In this document: positions 24,638 through 31,692 of the stretch, one piece after another
How the letters are laid out: each line of letters starts with the position of its first letter
How positions within the stretch are numbered: the stretch's first letter is position 1
Assembly (NCBI GenBank): GCA_002321895.1
Contig: DCMZ01000009.1
Location: forward strand, 1 to 38,183
DNA length: 38,183 nt
Direction: 5' to 3'
DNA from: Bdellovibrionaceae bacterium UBA1609
GTDB lineage: Bacteria; Bdellovibrionota; Bdellovibrionia; Bdellovibrionales; UBA1609
Notes under the pieces: generated by a model
Told to the model about the DNA's origin: nothing
Seen by the model: the letters and a program-made list of their open reading frames with translations, nothing else
Databases searched by the model: none
Program-made: the position numbers and the translations under genes

Positions 24638-25338
24638 GAGACAGTCTTTTTCCAGTACAAGTGCTCATAGACACTTGACCAGTACATCCCAAAAGTAAAA
24701 GCAAATAAAAACTCTTCCACCGGAAAATCAAGTACCTTGATTCCAGTTAATTGTTCAAGATTCCAATATTTATCAACGTACCCAGGAGATAACCATTCAA
24801 GACCAATTAAAAATATATAATAGTATATGGTAAATAGAACTCCCCCTACCCAAGTTTTATTTTTCAAATCAGGACGACAATAAATTGTCGCAATCGAACC
24901 TCCTGCCATAGCTAAAATGCCAGGGTAGATTGCATTCCAATCGAAGAAAACCAAAGAGATGAAAATCAAAAAGGGAGAAAAAAGTGCTACTTTGTGAAAA
25001 CGATGTCGACTGGAGTGTTTTTCAAAGTCCTCAACCTCCACAAAGTCTTTACGAGTTAATATATTGTAAAGCACGACGCATATCCCGCCTATCCCGAAAC
25101 AAAAGATTAAGCTCTCTATATCAAAACCTGTATTTTGAGCCAGATTGAATAATGTCGGTGGATTCCAATACTCTGGAACAAACAAAGGCTCTGTTAGTCC
25201 AAATGGAGCTGTATAAATTGCCGCCCTCCACATCTGAAACCTATATTTCGGAAAGACCGCATAAACAATGGCCCATGGAACTATGAAAAGACTAGACCAT
25301 ATAAACCAAACATACTGCACATCAATGAGTTGATCCAA
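24634..25338 (-). CDS. Lycopene-cyclase-domain membrane protein
   Basis: 234 residues with about seven membrane helices and the twofold pattern of CarR/CrtYc-CrtYd-type proteins: F-G-L-T-E-P-L-F-V-P-E-Y-W-N-P-P in the first half and D-F-P-V-E-E-F-L-F-A-F-T-F-G-M-Y in the second. The P-x-E-E signature is typical of the heterodimeric lycopene cyclases. No carotenoid genes are nearby, so it may act on another isoprenoid or be a repurposed relative. It lies nine bases after the symporter gene, in the same direction. Confidence 0.75.
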   Translation of the reverse strand: MDQLIDVQYVWFIWSSLFIVPWAIVYAVFPKYRFQMWRAAIYTAPFGLTEPLFVPEYWNPPTLFNLAQNTGFDIESLIFCFGIGGICVVLYNILTRKDFVEVEDFEKHSSRHRFHKVALFSPFLIFISLVFFDWNAIYPGILAMAGGSIATIYCRPDLKNKTWVGGVLFTIYYYIFLIGLEWLSPGYVDKYWNLEQLTGIKVLDFPVEEFLFAFTFGMYWSSVYEHLYWKKTVS

Positions 25339-25347
25339 AATTAAGTC

Positions 25348-26646
25348 CTACTTTCTTTCGAGCCATTTTTCCATAACAACAGAAGCTGTTAAGTCACCAG
25401 TAACGTTCACGACCGTCCTACACATGTCTAAAATTCGATCAACTCCGAGAATTAGCGCTATACCTGTTGTAGGCACCCCAAGGTTTGCAAGTAATCCTGC
25501 CAGAATAACTATACCCACCCCGGGAGTCCCAGGTGAGCCAATTGAAGCGCCAATGGCAGTCAAAACAACAAGAATCAAAGCTCCACCATCGAGATCAATG
25601 CCTGCCGTATGCGCAAGAAAAACTGTCGCAACACCTTGGTAAAGAGCTGTTCCATCCATGTTAATTGTCGTTCCAAGGGGAACGACAAAGCGAGAGACTG
25701 ATGGATCAATTTTTAACTCTTTTTCTGCTGTCTCTAGAGTTAAAGGCATTACCGCAGCAGAACTAGATGTTGAAAATGCTAACATTTGAACTGGTCTAAT
25801 TTTTTTCAAGAAAGAAAATGGATTCATACGACCAAATACTGAAATAATTAGCAAATAGAAGATAAGGATGCCCAGCAGGCCTAAAATTACCGATGTTACG
25901 TAGCCGGTAAGCCCTATAAATGCCGTAATACCCGCTTTGGATGTGGCCTCGGCTAACAAACCAAAGACCGCAATAGGAGCAATCTTCATTGTCCACTTGA
26001 CCACGGCCATACAAATTTCTTGTACGGAAGTGAGCAAACTAATGATTATTTCCGAATGTTTCTTGGGAATAGATAAGAGGGATAGGCCAATTATGACTGC
26101 AAAAAGTACAACCTGTAGCATTTCTCCTTCAGTCATCGCCACTAAAGGGTTCTGAGGCAAAAGGTCTACTAGTATTTTAGGTATTTTCTCAATAGGTAAA
26201 ACGTCTGCTGTAAGCGTTTCTGCTGGAGGAGGTTTCACTGCTCCTGAGTTTCGCATTTTAAGGTATATCTCATGCCCTGGTTTAATAAAGTTCGATACGA
26301 AAAACCCAATTGAAACAGCGACGGTTGTTGTTATTAAAAAGTATATGGTGATTCTCAAACCCATTTTTTTAAGCTGATCAATACTTTGACTTGCTCCAAT
26401 CCCTAAGACAACGGAAGCAAAGACCAGAGGAATGACGATCATTTGGATGAGGGCTAGAAATAATCGTCCAGGAAACCCAACCCAATTTGAAATAGTATTT
26501 ATTAGACCTACCGAAATAATACCATCTAAGTAAGTAATCCCGATTCCGGCGACAACCCCAAGAATTAAGGCAATTAAAATTTTCAGCCAAATTCTTGAGG
26601 AGATAAGAGTGTTAAGGTGGGCAACTAGGTTTTTCAACTCAAGCAT
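25348..26646 (-). CDS. Dicarboxylate/amino-acid:cation symporter (DAACS)
   Basis: 432 residues with the GltP/DctA signature elements: the serine-rich re-entrant loop (F-S-T-S-S-S-A-A-V-M-P-L-T), the T-T-I-N-M-D-G-T segment and G-S-P-G-T-P-G-V-G-I-V, followed by D-R-I-L-D-M-C-R-T-V-V-N-V. These take up aspartate, glutamate or C4-dicarboxylates with Na+ or H+. It is within the long operon, nine bases after the NTPase gene. Uptake of a metal-chelating acid is one idea for its presence, but this is only inference. Confidence 0.9.
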   Translation of the reverse strand: MLELKNLVAHLNTLISSRIWLKILIALILGVVAGIGITYLDGIISVGLINTISNWVGFPGRLFLALIQMIVIPLVFASVVLGIGASQSIDQLKKMGLRITIYFLITTTVAVSIGFFVSNFIKPGHEIYLKMRNSGAVKPPPAETLTADVLPIEKIPKILVDLLPQNPLVAMTEGEMLQVVLFAVIIGLSLLSIPKKHSEIIISLLTSVQEICMAVVKWTMKIAPIAVFGLLAEATSKAGITAFIGLTGYVTSVILGLLGILIFYLLIISVFGRMNPFSFLKKIRPVQMLAFSTSSSAAVMPLTLETAEKELKIDPSVSRFVVPLGTTINMDGTALYQGVATVFLAHTAGIDLDGGALILVVLTAIGASIGSPGTPGVGIVILAGLLANLGVPTTGIALILGVDRILDMCRTVVNVTGDLTASVVMEKWLERK

Positions 26647-26654
26647 ACTGCTTC

Positions 26655-27314
26655 CTATTCAAAATGCTCTCGACAACACCTAGGTACATAACTCTCGATG
26701 AGTTTATAAGCGTGATTAACCTTCTCAAGAAAAGTGTCAGTACTTTCAATCATATGGTAATTGCTGTGCCCCATCCAAACTTCATGAATTCTTTCATCAA
26801 TCCTAGCTGCTTCTTCCGCTGATTCTGTTCTAATTGGATTCTGGTGATTATAGCCTTTGTCTAAAGTTGGTGATCGTAAGTGGATAACTGCTTTATACCT
26901 TGAAAATTCTTTTTCTCGGTTCGTATTGAATTCCGACCAAAAACACTCTTCCGTATCCGTCCAATAAGCCAGTCCATCTAAAGTACCTCTATCACAAAGT
27001 CCAATTCCCCACTTTTTCTCACCTATCACAAGGCTTTCCATTTCTTGCTGAATATGAAATATCGCTCGCTGCGATGACTTTTTAGCACTTTGACTTTCAA
27101 GACGCCAAAACCCACCACCAAAAACAATGCCAGCAGCTTCAGGTAGAATTGCCACATGTTCACACAATACTTTTCTGGCCGCCTCAAGTACTGCAGTTTT
27201 TCCAGCCCCAGGACCACCTGTTAAGACAACCAGCTCACAAGAATGCTCACTATCGCAGCACTGACAAGGGGATTCACAAGATCCATCAACTACACTTAAA
27301 AGATTACTATTCAT
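26655..27314 (-). CDS. AAA_28-type P-loop NTPase with Cys-rich termini
   Basis: 219 residues. The Walker A motif is G-G-P-G-A-G-K-T at 33-40, with a kinase-like core (C-D-R-G-T-L-D-G-L-A-Y-W) resembling the AAA_28/NadR-like group of small-molecule or nucleotide kinases. Unusually it is framed by Cys clusters: C-E-S-P-C-Q-C-C and H-S-C near the N-terminus and C-C-R-E-H at the C-terminus. These could bind copper or zinc. It overlaps the beta-CASP gene by four bases. Substrate unknown. Confidence 0.75.
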   Translation of the reverse strand: MNSNLLSVVDGSCESPCQCCDSEHSCELVVLTGGPGAGKTAVLEAARKVLCEHVAILPEAAGIVFGGGFWRLESQSAKKSSQRAIFHIQQEMESLVIGEKKWGIGLCDRGTLDGLAYWTDTEECFWSEFNTNREKEFSRYKAVIHLRSPTLDKGYNHQNPIRTESAEEAARIDERIHEVWMGHSNYHMIESTDTFLEKVNHAYKLIESYVPRCCREHFE

Positions 27315-28666
27315 AAATCTACCTCATCTAGGTATTCCGGCACCTCACAACTCCAGCCGAGCCGCTCTTCAAGCAGGCCTTTAAGTGTGTTGGAGCCGTC
27401 TCCTTCACCATGTGTGATAAATACCTTCTGAGGTCGATTTGAAATACCTCCAGCCCAATCTATAAGTTCACTTTGGTCTGCATGGGCTGATAGGTGGCTT
27501 AAGTTACATACTTCAGCCCTTATTGGAATTTCCTGTCCGTGTATTTTGACAGTCTCCGCACCGCTTACTATTTTTTCTCCCCTTGTTCCTCCAGCCTGAA
27601 AGCCTGCGAACAGCAAGGTATTTTTGGGGTTGGTCCCGAAAGCCTTAATATGATGAATAACCCGCCCACCCGTAGCCATACCACTTGCGGATATGATGAG
27701 CTTCGGACGTGGACTTTCATTAAGAGCTTTAGATTCCTCAGGACTATACACATACTGTGCCACATCACACATCTCATGACATTCTTCTTTAGAGAGGCGA
27801 TGGTTATACTCATGTTCACAATATACGTTTGTAACATTTGTCGCCATGGGGCTGTTTAGATAAATCGGGAATTTTGAAATCTTACCTGCCTTTAGCAGTT
27901 TTGAAACATAGTGAAGAACTAACTGTGCCCTTCCAACGGCAAAAGCTGGAACAATGATTGTCCCTCCACGATGAATCGTTCGGTTAATAATGGCTGCCAA
28001 CTCTTCCTCGGCATCCGATTTTGGATGCGCCCGATTTCCATAAGTTGATTCCATCAAAAGGTAATCCGCATGTTTTGGCGGCTCTGGAACTCTCATCATC
28101 TCGTCTTCTTGTCGCCCAATATCTCCAGAGAACACTATATTTTTTGCCCCATCTGAAATAGAGACGTGAGCCGAGCCCAATATATGACCTGCATTACTAT
28201 AATTAAAACTAAGCCCACTACCTAATTCAAATTTTTCACCGTATTGAACAGCATGAAATTGACTTAAAGTAGATTTTGCATCATCAATTGTGAAAAGAGG
28301 GAGGGCAGGTTTGTGCTTGGAATATTTTCTTTTATTTGCGTACCGTGCCTCTTCTTCCATTAAGTGTCCACAATCAGGTAACATGATCTTACAAAGATCC
28401 CTAGTGGCCGGAGTGGAGTATATATTTCCCTTAAAACCGTCTTTAACCAGCCTAGGAAGATAACCTGAGTGATCAATATGAGCATGGGTGAGAATCACTG
28501 CCGTGATACTTTTCGCATCCACTGGTAATTTTTCCCAATTTCGAAGCCTAAGACGCTTTCCACCTTGAAAAAGACCACAGTCTATAAGGACTCTCTCATT
28601 CCCATGCTCAATAAGGTACTTTGATCCTGTTACTGTTCCTGTTGCGCCTAAAAACTTTAATTTCAC
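27311..28666 (-). CDS. Beta-CASP metallo-beta-lactamase protein (RNA exonuclease-like)
   Basis: 451 residues. Metal ligands H-A-H-I-D-H at 61-66 (His61, His63, Asp65, His66) are intact, with later motif G-H-I-L-G-S-A and F-S-G-D-I-G, a beta-CASP insert (V-P-A-F-A-V-G-R-A-Q), and the final H-x-S-x-H-A-D region (L-S-H-L-S-A-H-A-D-Q). This matches the CPSF73/YSH1-like bacterial exonuclease group. It is coupled to the NTPase and the small membrane protein gene. The same three-gene set recurs in the neighbourhood of copper genes in other genomes only as a possibility; I cannot confirm it here. Confidence 0.9.
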   Translation of the reverse strand: MKLKFLGATGTVTGSKYLIEHGNERVLIDCGLFQGGKRLRLRNWEKLPVDAKSITAVILTHAHIDHSGYLPRLVKDGFKGNIYSTPATRDLCKIMLPDCGHLMEEEARYANKRKYSKHKPALPLFTIDDAKSTLSQFHAVQYGEKFELGSGLSFNYSNAGHILGSAHVSISDGAKNIVFSGDIGRQEDEMMRVPEPPKHADYLLMESTYGNRAHPKSDAEEELAAIINRTIHRGGTIIVPAFAVGRAQLVLHYVSKLLKAGKISKFPIYLNSPMATNVTNVYCEHEYNHRLSKEECHEMCDVAQYVYSPEESKALNESPRPKLIISASGMATGGRVIHHIKAFGTNPKNTLLFAGFQAGGTRGEKIVSGAETVKIHGQEIPIRAEVCNLSHLSAHADQSELIDWAGGISNRPQKVFITHGEGDGSNTLKGLLEERLGWSCEVPEYLDEVDL

Positions 28667-28675
28667 ATGTCCACC

Positions 28676-29134
28676 TTATATTCCAATTCGACTCAATAAT
28701 TTAGAGCCTGAAGGGGTAAAAAGAAGCCATCCGCTTAGAACTCCACCAATGACTGCCATAATAATACCGTTTATAATAAAAAATTGAGGGCTCTGTTGTC
28801 CGCCGAAGTAATGAAAGTGTTGATCTAGATTGAAACAAAGAAGGTTACAACCAAAACCAAGGGTAATCGTACTAATTATAGTACAAGCTAAAATTGCTGC
28901 TTTACCAGCCAAGCGTCCAACAACTAACAAACTAATAAAAACGCCAAGTGCTGATCCCATGCCGATACCACAAAATAAAACTGTCCATAGAAATTTGGAA
29001 AGAATATTGCCTTCAGGATATAAGAGGACTCCAAAGATAAGAAAGATCATCAACTCACCGAAAATAGCAAGAGCAAGACCCACTAAAAGTGGGCGTTGAA
29101 ATTGCTTTCTTAATTCGACTTGCTCTTCCTTCAT
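28676..29134 (-). CDS. Hypothetical four-helix membrane protein
   Basis: 152 residues, about four membrane helices (L-L-V-G-L-A-L-A-I-F-G-E near 16; F-C-G-I-G-M-G-S-A-L-G-V-F; A-I-L-A-C-T-I-I-S-T-I; G-I-I-M-A-V-I-G-G-V-L-S-G), with no family recognised. A short loop holds H-F-H-Y-F-G-G-Q-Q. The ATG lies next to the stop of the 46-residue lipoprotein-like gene, and the end is nine bases before the beta-CASP gene. Confidence 0.7.
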   Translation of the reverse strand: MKEEQVELRKQFQRPLLVGLALAIFGELMIFLIFGVLLYPEGNILSKFLWTVLFCGIGMGSALGVFISLLVVGRLAGKAAILACTIISTITLGFGCNLLCFNLDQHFHYFGGQQSPQFFIINGIIMAVIGGVLSGWLLFTPSGSKLLSRIGI

Positions 29135-29275
29135 CTAATCTGAATCCATGTGCCCGCCTTTTTGAGCACCTTGCTTTTTTGAATGTCCCTTATCATGATT
29201 TCTGTGTTTGTGAGTACATGTGGCTCCCATTGTTAAAAAAGCGATGATAAAGATAATTAAAATTTTACTAATCAC
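29135..29275 (-). CDS. Micro-gene: 46-residue His-rich lipoprotein-like peptide
   Basis: GTG 29275 follows taggagag and opens 46 codons: a hydrophobic leader (M-I-S-K-I-L-I-I-F-I-I-A-F-L-T-M-G-A-T-C) with a near-lipobox Cys20, then a His/Lys-rich tail (T-H-K-H-R-N-H-D-K-G-H-S-K-K). The stop abuts the start of the downstream membrane-protein gene with no gap. The -1 residue (Thr) is atypical for a lipobox, so lipidation is uncertain. A periplasmic metal-binding peptide is inferred. Confidence 0.6.
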   Translation of the reverse strand: MISKILIIFIIAFLTMGATCTHKHRNHDKGHSKKQGAQKGGHMDSD

Positions 29276-29307
29276 ATTTCTCTCCTAATTAACCTAAACA
29301 TAAAAAA

Positions 29308-29727
29308 TTAGTGGTGGGACTTATGTTCTTCCTCGCTCATCTTTTTTTTGCCTTTACCCATTTTTTTTGAATCGCCACCCATCATAGGACAGCTCATCAT
29401 ATTTTTCTGCATCTGGCCCATCATGGTGCCCATTTTGGAATGCATCTCGCCCATCTGACCCATCATAGCCATTCCTTTTCCATCTTTTCCATGCATACCC
29501 TTCATCATCCCACTCATCATAGCCATATGGGCCTTCATTTCTCCCATATGCTTTTTCATGAGTTCCTGCTTTTTCCTTGGATCTTTTTCCGTTTTCATTT
29601 TTTGCATAGTACTTTGCATAGTTTTCATATGGCCCTGCATTTGACTCATATCGGGCTTAGACTTAGCTGATGCACTAGCAACTACGAACAATCCACTAAT
29701 TAATGTCGCAACAATTTGTTTTTTCAC
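29308..29727 (-). CDS. Met/His-rich periplasmic metal-binding protein
   Basis: 139 residues with a signal peptide (…F-V-V-A-S-A-S-A). The mature part is packed with Met (M-S-Q-M-Q-G-H-M-K-T-M; M-A-M-M-S-G-M-M-K-G-M-H; G-Q-M-Q-K-N-M-M-S-C-P-M-M-G-G), ending in E-E-E-H-K-S-H-H. Met clusters of this kind bind Cu(I)/Ag(I) in the periplasm. It is translated from ATG 29727 in the copper operon and probably buffers copper or hands it to a pump or oxidase. Confidence 0.8.
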   Translation of the reverse strand: MKKQIVATLISGLFVVASASAKSKPDMSQMQGHMKTMQSTMQKMKTEKDPRKKQELMKKHMGEMKAHMAMMSGMMKGMHGKDGKGMAMMGQMGEMHSKMGTMMGQMQKNMMSCPMMGGDSKKMGKGKKKMSEEEHKSHH

Positions 29728-29753
29728 TTTAAACTCCCAACCTATTGATTTGT

Positions 29754-30104
29754 CTATTTTCTAACCCTCTCAACCATGGTTCCCTCTTCAAAGCTAAAGC
29801 TTCCATCGGTCTTAACAAGTGAATAGTGACTATTTAGTGTTTTAGATACTGTACCCTCACCTATTTTTAAAAGGTTACATTCAATCTCACGACCACCGCC
29901 GCCTCTCTCACTGTCGCCACTACCAGTTGAAATGCAATTATTTTCAAAGAAAGCCACTTTATCGCCACCTTTTACCGCGTTATCTCCAAGACAAATATGG
30001 GCTTCGTCTTTTCCGGTCTTCATAGCAACAGTTCCTCGCATCATTGAATGCCCGCAGCCAGTCAAAAACATTGCCACACCTGTTAATACTAAAAATGATT
30101 TCAT
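29754..30104 (-). CDS. Hypothetical lipoprotein of the copper operon
   Basis: 116 residues with a clear lipobox F-L-T-G-C (Cys17) and a short mature domain beginning G-H-S-M-M-R-G-T. It has a Gly/Asp loop (S-G-S-G-D-S-E-R-G-G-G-G-R) and three mature Cys. An aggagg site precedes ATG 30104. No family recognised; a beta-rich envelope protein is the best description. Confidence 0.7.
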   Translation of the reverse strand: MKSFLVLTGVAMFLTGCGHSMMRGTVAMKTGKDEAHICLGDNAVKGGDKVAFFENNCISTGSGDSERGGGGREIECNLLKIGEGTVSKTLNSHYSLVKTDGSFSFEEGTMVERVRK

Positions 30105-30143
30105 TTTTCCTCCTTAAGGATTATTAGTTTTCAAAAAAATTAC

Positions 30144-30512
30144 TTAGTGATGCTCCTCGTGATCACCTGAGTTCACGTCAGGTCTCTCATCAATCACTTT
30201 CTCTGCGCCGTTCATCATCGGGCAATTCTCCATACCAGGAGTACACATCCCGCCACCCTGTCTACCCATAATTGAATGCCTCATCATTCCATGAGTTGCA
30301 GGCTTATCGTAAACACCTTGATTAAAGTACTTAACCCAGTAATACCCCGTACAAAGAGCACCTAAAATTGCAATAATAGTAACAATGTAACCACTTGTTC
30401 GCAGTAGCTTACAATTTTCTTTGTCATGATGATTTGAATGATGAATCATCCAAATTCCTGCAACAAAAACCAGAGTTGCCATATAAAATGCAATGTCTCC
30501 TAAAAATACCAC
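30144..30512 (-). CDS. Membrane protein with Met/His-rich tail
   Basis: 122 residues. Two membrane helices (A-F-Y-M-A-T-L-V-F-V-A-G-I-W and Y-I-V-T-I-I-A-I-L-G-A-L-C-T-G) are joined by a His patch (H-H-S-N-H-H-D-K-E-N-C). The tail carries M-M-R-H-S-I-M, M-C-T-P-G-M-E-N-C-P-M-M and ends H-E-E-H-H. Start GTG 30512 has gggagag upstream; ATG 30482 is an alternative. It overlaps the preceding small gene by about 89 bases, unusual in this operon. A copper-sensing or storage membrane protein is inferred. Confidence 0.65.
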   Translation of the reverse strand: MVFLGDIAFYMATLVFVAGIWMIHHSNHHDKENCKLLRTSGYIVTIIAILGALCTGYYWVKYFNQGVYDKPATHGMMRHSIMGRQGGGMCTPGMENCPMMNGAEKVIDERPDVNSGDHEEHH

Positions 30513-30660
30513 TTTGCTCTCCCTTATTTTGTTCTTTTACTTTTCCCTTAGTAATTATCAATGCTAATATTGCCAACGCCACTAAAAGCATGCCCAACCA
30601 TACAAGCCCTACGTACAAAAGATTCATATCGAAGTTCCAGTGAGGGCCTAACTCTAACAT
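30424..30660 (-). CDS. Small single-pass membrane protein overlapping the next gene
   Basis: 78 residues with one strong membrane helix (L-V-W-L-G-M-L-L-V-A-L-A-I-L-A-L-I) followed by a charged stretch (T-K-G-K-V-K-E-Q-N-K-G-E). The final 29 codons run through the beginning of the downstream Met/His gene in another frame. They look unconstrained, with Cys/Arg-rich composition unlike the first half. Either the overlap is real or a frameshift removed the true stop. ATG 30660 has an aaggt site. Confidence 0.5.
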   Translation of the reverse strand: MLELGPHWNFDMNLLYVGLVWLGMLLVALAILALIITKGKVKEQNKGEQSGIFRRHCILYGNSGFCCRNLDDSSFKSS

Positions 30661-30663
30661 CAG

Positions 30664-30759
30664 TTACCTTTTTCTTCCTCTAGCAAATAACCAGATACAT
30701 CCGACAATTAAAGCACCCCAAAAAAGCCAAGTACTAATATGCCAATGGGACTCATGCAC
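30664..30759 (-). CDS. Micro-gene: 31-residue single-pass membrane peptide
   Basis: GTG 30759 opens 31 codons (start H-E-S-H-W-H-I-S-T-W-L-F-W-G) with one membrane helix rich in Trp and a basic end (A-R-G-R-K-R). It lies two bases after the methyltransferase-like stop and four bases before the next ATG, with agagg upstream. Spacing, RBS and helix argue for a real gene; two His near the N-terminus may face the periplasm. A small pump subunit or regulator of the kind known for CcoQ/KdpF is a possible analogy only. Confidence 0.5.
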   Translation of the reverse strand: MHESHWHISTWLFWGALIVGCIWLFARGRKR

Positions 30760-30761
30760 AT

Positions 30762-31424
30762 CTATACCTCTCTTTTCTTGGGAAACAATTTTTCCCATTT
30801 TGGAATGTATGCGGGAGTTCTTTTCATGTAATCAACATATGTTTGACCAAAATCTCGAATTGAATCTTTTTCTTCAGCTTTACCCAATCGGTAATACATA
30901 AATAGAAGGATCGGAAACATAGCTATAGTTAAAATTGTCGGCCACATTAGTAAAAATCCAAACATTATTAAAACAAAGCCGACATATTGCGGGTGCCTTA
31001 ACTTGTCATATAAGCCTGTTGTCGCTACGGAACCATTTCTTTGCGCTTGATGAAGGACTTTCCAAGCAGACGATAACATAACAAACCCAATCACGATAAA
31101 TACATTCGATGCGATATGAATTGGGTGGAAGTGAGGATTGATTTTAGTATCCAATATCGTGGCCCAAATATGTCCGTTATTATGTGAGAAAATATCAAGT
31201 GCAGGGTACTTTTCGCTTAACCAACCCGACATAAAGTAAAGTGTTAAGGGGAATCCATACATTTCTGTAAAAAGTGCGAGTATAAAGGCAGAAAAACCAC
31301 CTAAGGAACGCCAGTCCCTTTTGCTTTTAGGTTTTGTGAAACTAAAAGCAAATATAATAAAAATTGCAGAATTCAATATCACCATTAGCCACAAGCCGTA
31401 TCCACTTTGTTCACTGCCATGCAT
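30762..31424 (-). CDS. Isoprenylcysteine methyltransferase-like membrane protein
   Basis: 220 residues, about five membrane helices, with the ICMT-type region G-L-Y-D-K-L-R-H-P-Q-Y-V-G-F and the C-terminal E-E-K-D-S-I-R-D-F-G-Q-T-Y-V-D-Y. It shares fold features with the protein at 5386 but differs in its long N-terminal half (E-M-Y-G-F-P-L-T-L-Y-F). Such proteins often accompany Cu-ATPase/DUF2933 genes. Substrate unknown. It lies three bases after the DUF2933-type gene. Confidence 0.8.
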   Translation of the reverse strand: MHGSEQSGYGLWLMVILNSAIFIIFAFSFTKPKSKRDWRSLGGFSAFILALFTEMYGFPLTLYFMSGWLSEKYPALDIFSHNNGHIWATILDTKINPHFHPIHIASNVFIVIGFVMLSSAWKVLHQAQRNGSVATTGLYDKLRHPQYVGFVLIMFGFLLMWPTILTIAMFPILLFMYYRLGKAEEKDSIRDFGQTYVDYMKRTPAYIPKWEKLFPKKREV

Positions 31425-31426
31425 TT

Positions 31427-31678
31427 TTAATTTTCCTCCTGCTTGGATCTTTTTTCACTGCTGTCACTATGGCCGTGCCCACCATGTCCTCCGTGCTCAC
31501 CATGCATGAAAATATGCATAATCGGGCACAATAAAAGAATTGCGTAGGGTAAAAATCCAAGAGCATGTTCAGCATGGTATGTGTAAAGCCAGTAACCGAC
31601 AGCCAAAACACAAACAATTACTAGTGGATTTTTCCAAATTGTATTAGTTTTCCTCTTATGATGTGAAGCATGATCCAT
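31427..31678 (-). CDS. DUF2933-type small membrane protein
   Basis: 83 residues: one or two membrane helices (P-L-V-I-V-C-V-L-A-V-G-Y-W; F-L-P-Y-A-I-L-L-L-C-P-I-M-H) and then H-I-F-M-H-G-E-H-G-G-H-G-G-H-G-H. The C-P-I-M-H-[IL]-F-M-H core is the mark of DUF2933, which is regularly found with copper-resistance genes. His-rich tail suggests metal binding. It lies 15 bases after the Cu-ATPase. Confidence 0.8.
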   Translation of the reverse strand: MDHASHHKRKTNTIWKNPLVIVCVLAVGYWLYTYHAEHALGFLPYAILLLCPIMHIFMHGEHGGHGGHGHSDSSEKRSKQEEN

Positions 31679-31692
31679 TTGTATATCCTCTT

